Of a stretch of DNA of 64,000 bases, positions 35,394-47,300 are shown one piece after another. The notes under the pieces were generated by a model that did no database searches, was not told the origin of the DNA, and saw nothing but the letters and a program-made list of their open reading frames with translations. The stretch comes from Hydractinia symbiolongicarpus (taxonomy: Eukaryota > Cnidaria > Hydrozoa > Anthoathecata > Hydractiniidae): assembly GCF_029227915.1 (NCBI RefSeq), contig NC_079878.1, forward strand, positions 13,270,001 through 13,334,000. Direction: 5' to 3'. Positions within the stretch are counted from its first letter, which is position 1; each line of letters begins with the position of its first letter. A program made the position numbers and the translations under genes.

Positions 35394-38300
35394 TTAGACA
35401 AATTTTTCGTTAAACGGATTGGCATTAGTAGTCGAGGAATTTGCCCAGTTATTTGAAAACGGATTTGGTTTTTGCTGCTCAGGGACAGGCTGTATGGAAG
35501 CCTGTGTGAAACCTGATTGTTGTTGAATCATTACAGTTTGTGAAGGTGCAGTAAATGGATTAACTTGATGCTGTTGTTGTGGAACTGGTTGAGCGGGCGT
35601 ACTCAACCACAAATCATCATCCAACGCTCCGGGCGAGACTGGTTCTGGAGTGGTTGGTATGCGTGGCGGCAACGGATCTTCCGTTAAAGCTTGATACGTA
35701 GCTGATCCTTGAGATTTCTTTGTTCTATATGGTAAAGAAGCATGTCTAGTAAACGCAGCAGCGTCCATACCAACACTGGGTCGAGGTCTCGCAAATGCTG
35801 GAGGCGGCTGTTTCGCTGTTGGTGAAGACTGTGGCGTGGTTTCTATTGTTTCTGATTCACTTACAGTGGTCGTCTTCGCTTGCAACGTGTCATTAGCTTT
35901 CGATACTCTAGCACTGTATTCATCTTGGTTTAATTTTTGAAGTGCGTCCACGCTCTGTTGTGGAAGTTTCACGCCGTTCGGACGACTTTCCAATGTTTTA
36001 CGAGTTGAGTTTCCTCTCTGTGATAAAAACACATAGACATGACGGCAAAAAGAAGACATAGGGCATAAAAGATGCTCGTGTCATTAAACTATATAGGGTT
36101 GCTACTCTTATATATAGAGTTTACGTTGTGGAGATGGAAGGAATTTTCAACCTGTTTTGAGATGAAAAATTTTGGAAGGCAATGCCACGCATTTTAGCTA
36201 CCATATAATTTTGTAAAACTAAAATTGAGGAGAAATGAGTAGAAAATATGAAAACATCTACTTTTGAGAGTTTTCCGATTAAAGAGTTGTAAAACGTGGC
36301 ACCACAGCTTTATAATATGAAAGTACCTGAAAATTTTGATTTTGTTGATTCTGTTGCTGCTTTTTTGCTAGACATGCAGCAAATGCGCAACCGACTGCGT
36401 GACTGATCCTTTCACCCTGAAGACAATAAAGAAAATTAAATAAAAAAAAACAATGGTATCTATCTTTTTGTGATAAACTAAAAAAAATTATTACTTTGTT
36501 AAACGTCGTTCACGCCAAACTACTTCGCGAATAACACACTGAAACAACAATAACAGTATTGGTGATACGGAAGGGTAACTTACAGAATCTTTAATTCCTT
36601 TGAATGAATGACAAAGCCATCTTCTAGACGTCCCATCACGACAAATGTATGAGAACAGCTTCTCATCGTGAGGATCCGGTGTGCAGAATGAAACTTTCTC
36701 TATGACTTGATCCACAACTAATGACTAAGTATGACAAGAACAACACATAAATCAAAACTTCTTTGTATTTTAACTAGAATATTTGCAGAAAATGCATGAA
36801 ATATAAAAGCACTAGTCTCAAAGGACTCCTGTGAATTAAAAACGGCATTCTTTAACATCTGTTTTTAACACACAAAGCATTTTCTGTACAGAACACAAGC
36901 AAAATGGTAGCCAATTTAAACTAAGGAACAATGCTGTCAGCAACCATATTTGTGTTACATATAATAAACAAACAAACAAAAACAAACAAACGTTTAAAGC
37001 ACACACCTTCGTTTCTTCATCTGTAACTCGAAGCGTATCCTCAGTAACCCATAAAGACACCCTTTGTTTTTTCTTCCCAGCCGAACTCTAATAAAAAGTA
37101 TGACAAAAACATGTTAGAAAAGTTCACAAAAACAAACAGATTTTGACAACAAAGAATTTTTTTTTAAACGTTCTTGTTATATTAAGGATGGAAGTCTTTT
37201 ATCTCAAACTCTAAACAGATGTTTCTATGTATAACGAAATTTGTTACTGAATGGAAAAGATGAGATATATAATCTTCAAATAAACTAAACAATTAAGCAA
37301 CAGTCTTTTTAATTCATAACTAAAGCATACAAAAAGAGAGATTAAGTTACTAAAAGACATGCCACATTGATTAATCTTGACATTATTTACAAAGCAATCC
37401 TCATCGAAATTAATTTTTTTCTAATGAAAACAACCTAATTGACAATCGTAATTAATAATTATGAAGATAACAAATTTATGTTGTGGCAAACCAAACAATT
37501 TCAATACTAATTAGTCACATAACTGATTTGTTTGTAGTTTAGAAATCAAAAAAGTCAAGTTAAGATGAATAAGCATTTATTATGTTGAGATTTATTCAGG
37601 GTAAAATTTCAAGACAATTGGGCAAATTTTGGTATAGCTCTTGATATAAACCAACATTAGTTGTCAGACAGTCATAAGTGCAACTTATCAAACATGGAGA
37701 TCGTATTTTACCTACCATTTTCATTTGATGTGCGGCTTGAGAGCATACTTGTGTCCCCCTAGATTCAGATACTTCTAAGCATCCAAGGTACTAAAATGTT
37801 AAAAACAAAAATTTATTTATAGCTAAAACAATATTCAGAAATCAGCATTTTTTACATTGACTGATTGACTTTCCAAAAAAGACAGACTGAGTCTAGTGTT
37901 TGGTAGAAAACAATATTGATGCAAATTCATACGCATGTCTTTCTTATAGCTACTTTCAAGTACTAACTTGCAAAATATTGAGAGAAGTGAATAAGTTTAT
38001 TAAACAGTATCTTGCTGGGAAACATAATAAAGGCACAAAACATGGGTTTGGCTCTAGAAATTTCGAAAATCATCAAGGTTAAACTAAAATAGTATGTTAT
38101 TTTTATAAAATAATATATATATATATATATAGGCAACATATGGACTGATTCTCAGTACCAAAACTTATGAATAAGTACTCATTTTTTGGCTGTTTTTAAG
38201 GTGTCTTGCCAGATTTGGATGTAGGTTTGATTGTGAAAGTTTAGTTCCGCCTTTTTAATTTGGGTGATTTTTTCAAACATTCTATATTGCTTTAATTGCT

Positions 38301-41300
38301 TTTATACTTATCGATTAAGATTTTAAAACAGTAGTCTATTAACTAGATGTGACTTTTTTGACTTGTGAATTTTACTTAATCAAAGTATATACCATTGAAT
38401 AAATCAGTAAATGTGTTAATGAATAACCATTTTCTTACTTGTTTCTTAATTTTAAAACCAATCAGGTTTTACAATTAAGTTTCTCTTAGAAAGGGGTAAC
38501 TATAGAGGTTTGAAGTTGGTTGATCAAGTAATGAAAGTTATTGAAAGAGTGATTGATAAGTTACTTAGAGAAAGAATTGATATAGATAAGATGCAATTTG
38601 GTTTTGTTCCAGGGCGTGGCACTACAGATGCAATATTTTTACTCAGACAGCTTCAGGAAAAGTATTTAGGAAAGAGAAAGAATCTCTATTTTGCCTTTGT
38701 AGATTTAGAGAAAGCTTTTGATAGAGTGCCACGTAAAGTTATTTGGTGGGCTATGAGAAAATTAGGTGTGGATGAGTGGCTAGTTACGATGGTTCAGTCT
38801 ATGTACAGCAATGCTAGAAGTCGTGTCAGGATTAACGATTCACTTAGTGATGAATTTAGTGTAAATGTTGGTGTACATCAGGGTTCTGTACTTAGTCCTT
38901 TGTTGTTTATTCTAGTCTTAGAAGCGCTGTCGATGGAGTTCAGAACAGGTTGGCCATGGGAGTTATTGTATGCAGATGATTTGGTTCTCATAGCAGAGTC
39001 GATGGAAGAATTAGTTGAAAAGTTTGAGAAGTGGAAGAAAGGACTAGAAGAGAAAGGGCTGAGGTAAACACAGCAAAGTCTAAAGTCATGATAAGTAGCA
39101 TTGCAGCCAAGTGTGACCTTGTAGTTGGAAAGTGGCCTTGTGGAGTTTGCAGGAAAGGGGTTGGTAGTAACTCAATTTTTTGTCAGACTTGCAAGCATTG
39201 GGTACATAAGAAGTGCAGTAGTATTAGTGGAAGGTTAAGAGCTGGCATACAGTTTGTATGCAAGCGTTGCAAAGGTGAGATTATAGAGAATGAAGTATTT
39301 CCAGCTTTAATGATGTACAACAGTGGCTCGTTAGAGATAGTTAAGAACTTCTGTTACTTAGGTGATATGTTGGGCAGTGAAGGGGGTGTTGGAAGAAGTG
39401 TTACTTGCAGGATAGGTTCTGCTTGGAAAAAGTTTAGAGAGTTACTTCCTTTATTGACTAGCAGAGTCCTGTCAATTGAGGTAAAAGGTAGGTTGTACGA
39501 GGCCTGTGTAAGAAGTGTTATGTTGTACGGTAGTGAGACATGGGCAGTGAAGCAGGAAGATCTTGACCGTTTAGAAAGGAATGATATGAGAATGGTTAGG
39601 TGGATGTGTAATGCCAGTCTGAGAGACAGAAAGAGTTCAGATGAGCTAAGAAGCAGGCTAAGTCTCTGTAGAATTAAAGATGTTATCCAGATAAGAAGAT
39701 TGAATTGGCTGGGGCACTTGGAAAGAATGGAGGAGGATAATTGGGTTAGAAAGTGTAGAGACTTGATAGTTCCTGGGGCAAAGCCCAGAGGCAGACCGAG
39801 AAAGACTTGACAGGAGGTTATAAGGACAGACTTGATAGAGAGGAAGTTGAGTTTAGATCTAACACAGTCTAGATCAGATTGGAAGAGGGTCATTAATATA
39901 CCCCGTCCAACCCATGCTAGCATGGAAAACGGACGTTAAGCCGAGAATGATGATGATGATGATGATGTACTTTAAGGCATAGTTTACATTACTTCAGAAA
40001 AAAAACAATAAAAATTATGTTCTTAGGATCTAGTTGGGAGTAAAATCACTCACATGGACACAACACTCTCCCAAAGTAGAGGTGTGCGATAATGATTACC
40101 TGACCAAGTTATGTTAAGGCGTGCAAATAGGCATAATAGGCGTTGTTAAGATGTATTTATTGTCATATAAAAAATGAGAAGACAATATCACTGACCCCGT
40201 AAATATAGCTAAGAAGGTGTTAGGTTATACAAGAAAAATTGCATATGAGTATTGGATAAAAGTATTAAATTATTGAGCAAGGAAGAATATTAGAAAGCAA
40301 GAGAAGCTGTTGGATTCCATCAAAAAGATTATAGACTATCAGAACAAAAGATTACTGAGGAAGAAGAATATTAGAAAGTCTTATAGAAGACAAAAGGTTA
40401 GTGGTTTTAATAATTATCAGGCGTGAATTGTCCTTTTCATAACACAGCATATATTTGAAGCTAGGAAAAATTAATTCAGGCGTGTGTAAAGGGATGAGCG
40501 TGTAAACGCATGTCATTCCTGACCTGTCATGGTTATTTATAAGATGGAGATGATATCGTCTCTTTTGTGAATAAAAAACTTTAATGAGCAAAATATATTG
40601 ATTAAAAGGTTACTTTAAGGCAGGAAATTTTCGCAGACAATTTAATTTCACATTTTTCTGGTCAAAATTGAATTTCGCGGCATTTCAATTTTGCAGTTGA
40701 AGCATAATCACAAAATTTGTTTTAGGAAAAACATGATTTTGGCAACATTTTAATTTTGAGATTCAGATTTTTTTACTTTTCATATGTCAAAATTAGTTAA
40801 TTAGTTTTTTAGCAAATTTTTTATTTTGTTTTATAATAATTATGTGAATTTAGCAAGTTGATGAAGTTTCCCTGTGGCTCCAAGACCTCGTCATCTTTGT
40901 CATCATCTGATGTGCAAGGGCCATATTCCAGGAGTTGTAGCTTGTCATCTGTCATTTTCAAGAATTAGTTGAAATTGGTTTCAGTTGATATATTTGTGAT
41001 GTTAAAAGTGAGTTTGAAACCTAAAGTTTCATTCATTAAGAAATAGAAAATCTGTTAAGTTGCTTTTATTTTAGAAAGTTTATATAGCTACATGAACTGT
41101 AGGTGTCAGGTATATATTTATTCATATCTTTAGGTAAACGTTATGGCTATGATTTAATTACTTATTGAAATTATCTACTCAGAATAGCCTCTTCTGTTTC
41201 TATTGGTACTGCTATCAAAGGGGGGGTCTTAAAAATAAGAGACAAAGACTGTGGCAATTTTTACTTTTCATCAATTTTAGGACATTTTCCAATGGATGCT

Positions 41301-42800
41301 ACAATCAGAAGGCGATTGTTTTGAGGGGAGCGGACAAAAACATTGGTCAGATGTAAAAATATTAAATTTATCATTTGAAACAAAAGAGAGAAATTGAATC
41401 AAAATTGGAGTTGTAATACTTTATAAAAACATCAGAAGGTAAGCATATCATATCTTCAATAATGGCCTAAGTTTCCAGGGCTTGATTTTAAAAACCATAA
41501 TTGTTCACAAGATTTCAAGGCAAACAAGGATGTTCTGAATTCAAAAAAAATAATTTCGCCTGAAAAAAGATAGCATTTATTTTAAAAATTAAAAAAACAT
41601 AATTTTTGATTGTAGTAAAGCAGCAAAGTTTTAACTTAGAACCCTATGGGAACTTACTAAGTCAGAAAATACAGAGTTTACGTCAACATGACTTCTTCTT
41701 TATCAAGGAGATTGTGTGGGTTAAACATGCATTTCCCAGAAACAGGAGTGTTTATTAACTGCACATAACTTTGACAAAAAACATAAAATGGTGTCGAGTA
41801 TTTAAAAAGGTTCCACTTGATATAACTTTCCCAATAATTATAGTTAGTAAGGTCACTAAGTCACACAACTTCATAGGTTGTCTTTTTTTGTGGCCAAGTC
41901 AACGGAATTCATAAAAAGCTGTTTTGAATTTTGGGAAAAATTCAGTCGAGTTCAAGAATACTTCGGGCAAGTTCATAATTTATTTAGCCGAGTTCAGGAA
42001 TGATCAGACAAAAAAACGCAAATATATCTGGGCTTGCCTTTACATATAAAGGAATTTTCAGTGAGTTGACAATACTTTGAGAAGCATAAAAAATCCACCT
42101 GTGAATCCACAATGCTAGGAGCAGCTTTATAATACATACTCAAAAAATTATACTCTTTTAAAAAACAAGATATTCTGTGCAACATATAAACGCTGCACAG
42201 ATACAGTGGTGAGTGGGTGCGTTTCTGCATACACTCAATCACAGTGCGGTGTTTTTCCTGCGTGCGCAGAAATGGAGGTAACTTTTCCACCCAGTTTGTT
42301 TACATTTTTACCATTTCTGCGCGCGCATCGGGCATTACGTTATCACTTAGATGCGTGCACAAGTAAATATCAGGAATATTAAAGTTTTATTTCATAAATT
42401 ATTAATTTACGGTATGTATTCTAAAGTTTACTCCAAAGCTGTAAAGCCAAGATGCTACATATACAAGGCCATCGAGATGTTAAAAGGGTAATTTTCAAAG
42501 AAAGAAATTCTAAAAGTTGTACCAGAAAATCTTTGTAAGGTCCATATTTGTACAGCACTATATAGTTCTTTGCTAATGATAAAAAGTTATTTTTCAAGAC
42601 CCTAAACTGACAATTCTTAGGAACAAAAATTAACCTACTTTAACACTAAAACTACAGCCGCCTTGTTGCTTGATGTTTAGTGCATCACTTTCCCAGTCCT
42701 GATTTGTCCCTCCACCTGCCTTCTTACTACTTCCTCTATGCTTGCTGCGGCTTCTGAAACTTAAGGTTCGTCTAAGGCGTCTTATTGTACTACGTAGCAT
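35394..42800 (-). CDS. numb: Numb endocytic adaptor (6 exons, with a 2-bp frameshift in exon 2)
   Basis: Exons on the minus strand: 42639-42800, 37716-37792, 37007-37087, 36584-36724, 36327-36416, 35394-36017. About 390 aa if the exon 2 frameshift is ignored. The N-terminus is basic and Ser-rich ([16 protein letters not shown]), resembling the aPKC-phosphorylated membrane-binding segment. The PTB domain runs from about residue 45 to 175: [61 protein letters not shown] and [13 protein letters not shown]. The tail is Pro/Gln-rich and has three NPF motifs ([21 protein letters not shown] at the extreme C-terminus) that bind EH-domain proteins, and a TRHASLP site that may bind 14-3-3. Numb antagonises Notch through endocytosis at the plasma membrane. 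Exon 2 has 77 nt where 75 are expected. Start chosen at 42800; an in-frame ATG at 42860 would add a hydrophobic stretch unlike Numb. Confidence 0.88.
38486..39967 (+). mobile_element. RTE-like LINE, copy 2, 5'-truncated and broken
   Basis: Begins inside the reverse transcriptase and runs to a (ATG)n tail at about 39948-39967. Nearly identical to copy 1 at 11956-14476, in opposite orientation. It sits in intron 1 of numb, antisense to it. Confidence 0.92.
38510..39810 (+). pseudogene. LINE copy 2 reverse transcriptase remnant
   Basis: Two overlapping frames (38510-39067 and 39031-39810) together cover the part of copy 1 from [13 protein letters not shown] to the basic GRPRKT region. The first frame holds [11 protein letters not shown], the catalytic [11 protein letters not shown] and a Cys-to-Trp change relative to copy 1 before it. 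A one-base deletion in a GAAGG/GAGG context near 39060 shifts the frame, and a TGG-to-TGA change at about 39808 ends the second frame. The PHD-like zinc finger ([17 protein letters not shown]) is retained in the second frame. Confidence 0.9.
42229..42375 (+). repeat. Dispersed ~147-bp repeat, copy 1
   Basis: Starts ATACACTCAATCACAGTG and is matched on the same strand by 60145-60293. Its core is an imperfect inverted repeat around GCAGAAATGG and CCATTTCTGC, so it may be a small fold-back element. Confidence 0.8.
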
Positions 42801-44396
42801 TGTGATTTTAATAATAATATATATATATAAAGTAAATAAAAATTGTATAAAAGTCGGCACTATAAATATATGAGCATCATTATTCCTCCATTTTGATTTT
42901 AGTGGTCTTCAATCATGGCTTGGCTTAAAACGACGGCAGACATTCAAAACTACTAATGCGATGATCAGCCAATCAATTCACCTTAAACAGTATTAAACCA
43001 ATCAAAATTGCCTTCCAGCTACTTTCATCCTTCTCATTATGTGCGGCGGGTTCTGATTTCTAATTGTCAGGTGACATGTCGTAATAAACAACTAACCTAT
43101 CGCACGTCGTTTATATAATGTTGCTTAGCAATATGTTATGATGTTTTTCTAAATTTGGCAAAAGACGAAACGGGATAAAAATATTATTATTTATTTTCCA
43201 AAATAGACGCCGGGGGGAGGAGAGCAATAGCTATAGTTGAATTTGCTTAAATTAAAAATACTGCCGAATCGTCGCTGAACCACCTTTATCGGTAAATAAG
43301 AATAAGTCTCTTTTTACTAATTAAAAATCGTATTGCTTCGGTATCAAGAACATTATACCCCGGGTATTCAGCAAGAAAAATGGTCGCGGTAGTAGCTCGA
43401 CACAAAAATACTTCCTAATTAGTTAGGCGCAGAAAGCGTGTTTACTGAAACCTAATCTTCATCATTACAACTATTGTAACCTAAATGTAACTGCGTTCCC
43501 AATATTGTTCGATATGTCATACGACCAAAATTAGTCGCGAAATTTATAGGTGGAACTAAAACAGAAAAAACAATAACAACAACACGTTTTTAATTTAAAA
43601 CTTTCTAATTCCATAGAAAACTATACAAAAATTCTAAAAACTAAACAAAAACAAATTATGAATCATATTACACTCTACTCTAAAAAGACACTGCAGTTCC
43701 ACCAAATATTATACAGCCCAATAATCACCCACGTGATTAATGTATGCATTCGAGAGTTTTGCCGCAATTGATCTAATAATGTTCCCAAAAGAGGTTTGAT
43801 TGTATTTCACAAGTTTTTAGTAAGAGTATTTCACTAATCCAGAAGCTTAACCGCAACACGAGGTGAAATATTTGGTTAGGATATTTTGCGCCTTTTCTCT
43901 CCTGAAGTTATGCGCGTAGCCAAATTATATACAACGCATAATGTACCATTGTATATACTTCGCAATATGTATCAAGAATTTTAACACAATCCTAACGATA
44001 ATACATACTTAAAAACAAAAATATAAAAATGAATTGTTAAAATACTTGTGTGTGAAAATAGCGCGTCATATCCAAGACGACGTTGCAAAATTAAATGACG
44101 ACATTGGACAACGATTTTTCAGATTTAAAAGGTGGGAAAAAATAATATCCTGTTGTTGCAATACAAACTAATGAATAACCTAACATAATTATGCTATTTC
44201 TTTGTACTTCTCCGACATCGTACTGATTTTTTTTGGGAAAAAAAGAACAAAGAAAGAAAATCTAACGAGCGAGTTCTTTCAATTGGAGAGAAAATGCGTT
44301 GTGCCATCTCATGCAGCGTTTACTTAAAAGTCACGCTTGATTAATCGAACAACTTCGCTTTGTTACTGCTACAAAACCACGAGATGGTGTATTTCT
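42801..44396. other. Intergenic region between MTHFD1-like 3' end and numb 5' end
   Basis: Holds the presumed numb promoter and 5' UTR and the 3' UTR of the MTHFD1-like gene. No coding pattern; I looked for the roughly 600-residue formyl-THF synthetase domain here and it is not present. Confidence 0.55.
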
Positions 44397-47300
44397 TTAA
44401 AATCGAATTCTTCTAGCAGCTCTTTGTATAAATCGAAGCGTGTCAACACTAACTCCAAAGCCAGACTGCAAAATGAAAGGTACAGGGTTGCATAAAATAA
44501 ACACCCCCTATCCTACCACAAGTCCCTTATTGTCAATACAGGCGCCGTCACTTTACAAGAAATCAAAATGGCAGCAATGCGCAGAAATCTGTCATAGTTG
44601 AGGTATCTTTAACATGTCAATCCTGATGCTAAAATAACCGCCTTAATTTTGATCAACGTCCAGGTAAAATATAATGGCCTCTAACGGTATCGGTAAATTT
44701 CGAAAAAACTGGAGAATTTTTTTTTCTCCACTAAAAACTTTAATCGTAACATAGCTTGAACAAGGTAATCATTTTTTTTACTCTAAACAAATAACCGGTT
44801 TATTTTTTCCTTTATTGTATATCTCGGTTAAAAAAGAGGATCTATAGGAGACTTTGCAAGCTGAGCTTTAACTGTAACTATAGATTTTCTCTTTGACCGT
44901 AACAATATTAATTATCTGTATAAAGGAAATGCGAATTAAAAAATATATATTTAAAAAACAGTAAATTACTGTGTTGTGCAAACCTTCAAAACTTTTTGTT
45001 GAGCAGAAAATCTTTTACAACTTTCAGCTGTGTTGTGGAGTAACATAGCAACAGTCATCGGTCCAACACCTAAGATAATATTCATCCAAACAGAAGATAA
45101 AAAAAGTTGCTGTGACAAAGCTGAAATCGCTACTATTTTATCTATTTTTACTCTATTATTTTAAAGGAACAAATTTTAGCAAGAATTATTTTTCGCAATT
45201 TCGCCAATGAAAAATTAGCTATTTTAGATTGTGCGAAAATTAAATTTCAAAACAAATAAAAAATTTAATCTCGTACATTGTAATGTTTTATCTAAGTTGT
45301 GCTAAACTTGTAAATAAGTTGTTTAAGATTTTCTGGACGGTGTAAATTGGTCTTTCAATTTTGGAGCCTTATATCTTCAACCTTGAAGGTCCAAAGAAGG
45401 TCAAGTGTAGATTTAATCAGGAGCTCGTACAAAGCTACGACTGCCGAAAACTATGGGCCCGCGACAAGTTTCTGTGAAGAAAACCGTGAATATATATTCG
45501 TGAAAACACGATCTAATATTTGTTAAAAACTTAATTTCGTGAAGTGCGCAAATAGCAATTGCGCGAAATTTCAAAATAGAGAAATTTATTTCTCACAAAA
45601 ACTTATTCCTTTAAGTTACACGTTGTTTCAAAAGCAACCAAGAATTAAACTTGGATGAACAAACAAAAGACGAAACAAGAAAAGAATAAACAAGTCTTTT
45701 TATTAGTATCATAAATAGGAAATGTACAGCCAAAATTATGAGCTTAACTTAAATCAAATTTCTGCCTCAAAGGTTTTCTTCGTAGCAACTAAGGTTGAAA
45801 TGAAAAATGGAGTTGCTTATAACAAACGTGTATTTAACCAATCAGTAAAATAAAGATGGACGTTATAATGTTGATGAATATTACAGAAAAAATACACGTG
45901 TATTAAAAAAGCTTACCGCCGGGAACTGGTGTTATCCAACTTGCTACTTCTTTACACTCTTTATATGCAACATCGCCAACAAGCCTATGTCCACTTTTCT
46001 TGCTGGCGTCTTTAAAGGAACAAATTTCATTGAATGAATATACTTCATAAAGTTGATGTCCTTGACACTCATAAACTTCACTTTGGCAAGTTCTTTAACT
46101 TGGTTTAAATGTTTATTCCAAAGAATACTGCAAGAAAAAATTATATACTTGGAATAAAATATATACCTGGTATGGCCGTGATGCCGCAATCAATAACAAC
46201 AGCTCCAGGTTTGATCCAGTCACCCTACATAAACATATATAGTATTTCTTTTATTACGTCATAGTAAGGTTTTTTTTTTGGAATTTCGACCATGACAAAG
46301 GCCATGTGAAGGATAACCAGGATTTCTCACAACCGTATCCGCGGTCATTAAATATTTTGCAAAAAGAGTTTACATATCCAATCGCGTACTAAATTCTTTG
46401 TTTATTTATATGCATAATTTGAAAGTAAGTAATTATTAAACATTTCATTATGGATTTTTTATATACTTTCGCGGGCAGAAACTTTCCCGTTTTTCAAATT
46501 TTTTTGTCCTTTCTCGCGAAATTTCTTACCTTTGGAAATTTCGAAACAGCAAAACGCAAAAGTTTTTCACGCGAAATCAGAAAGTGTTTTCACGCGAAAA
46601 AAGCATATTTAAGACCCCTCCCTGAAATTCGTTGTTATAAAAAAAAATCAACCTTAAGCAAGAAAAATTTAAAACATTAATTTTTGCTCATTCGCGAAAG
46701 TTTTTTCACCCGAAAATAACCTTTTTCTTCGATTCGCGAAAGTTTCTGTCCTTAAGGTACCTATATGCATCTTCCAAAATTGATTTTTTAAAAAAAGCTA
46801 CAATTCAGAAATTTTTGGATATTCTAGAATTTTTTAAATTGATCAGGCGTTTCTAGTATGCTGGAACTCTGCATGATAAAATAAGAAAGCATTTCATAGC
46901 CAACTCACTTTAACCATTTCAGGAACACCAACAGCTGCCACAATAACATCGCCTGAACGAACCTGCAAGCAATACAGAGAAAAAATCTCAAAAGTTAAGA
47001 TGAAAATCATTCAAAAAAATACCCCATGAAAACATCAATAGTCCCTCTCTTGGTCCTTCTTATGGACCTACTGTAAATACTAAATTATGCATACTTATAC
47101 TTAACAAAGGTATATCTGATGCAACTTATTAAAAGGAAGCCTATTTATCCAAAACTTTTTGTGGGTTTTTTTATTTCAAGGAGCTTTTTAGAAGAGTTTA
47201 CAGCTTTTTTGTTAGTAACAGGAAGTTTTAACGTCCTTAGGGATTCCATCCTAACGGTTGGCTCTTCCTCCCCTCTGACTGTAACTACGTTACATTACCG

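Noticed and set aside
38096-38132. (TA)n run in numb intron 1
   Set aside because: An ordinary microsatellite in AT-rich sequence.
42801-42860. Upstream in-frame ATG for numb at 42860
   Set aside because: It would add a hydrophobic, isoleucine-rich stretch not seen in Numb, over what looks like AT-rich 5' UTR.
44405-44465. Longer 31-codon reading of the last MTHFD1-like exon
   Set aside because: It is out of phase with exon 12 when the same acceptor is used.
45944-46189. 81-codon minus-strand frame as a separate gene
   Set aside because: It is a run-on across exon 10, intron 10 and exon 11 of the MTHFD1-like gene in mixed phases.
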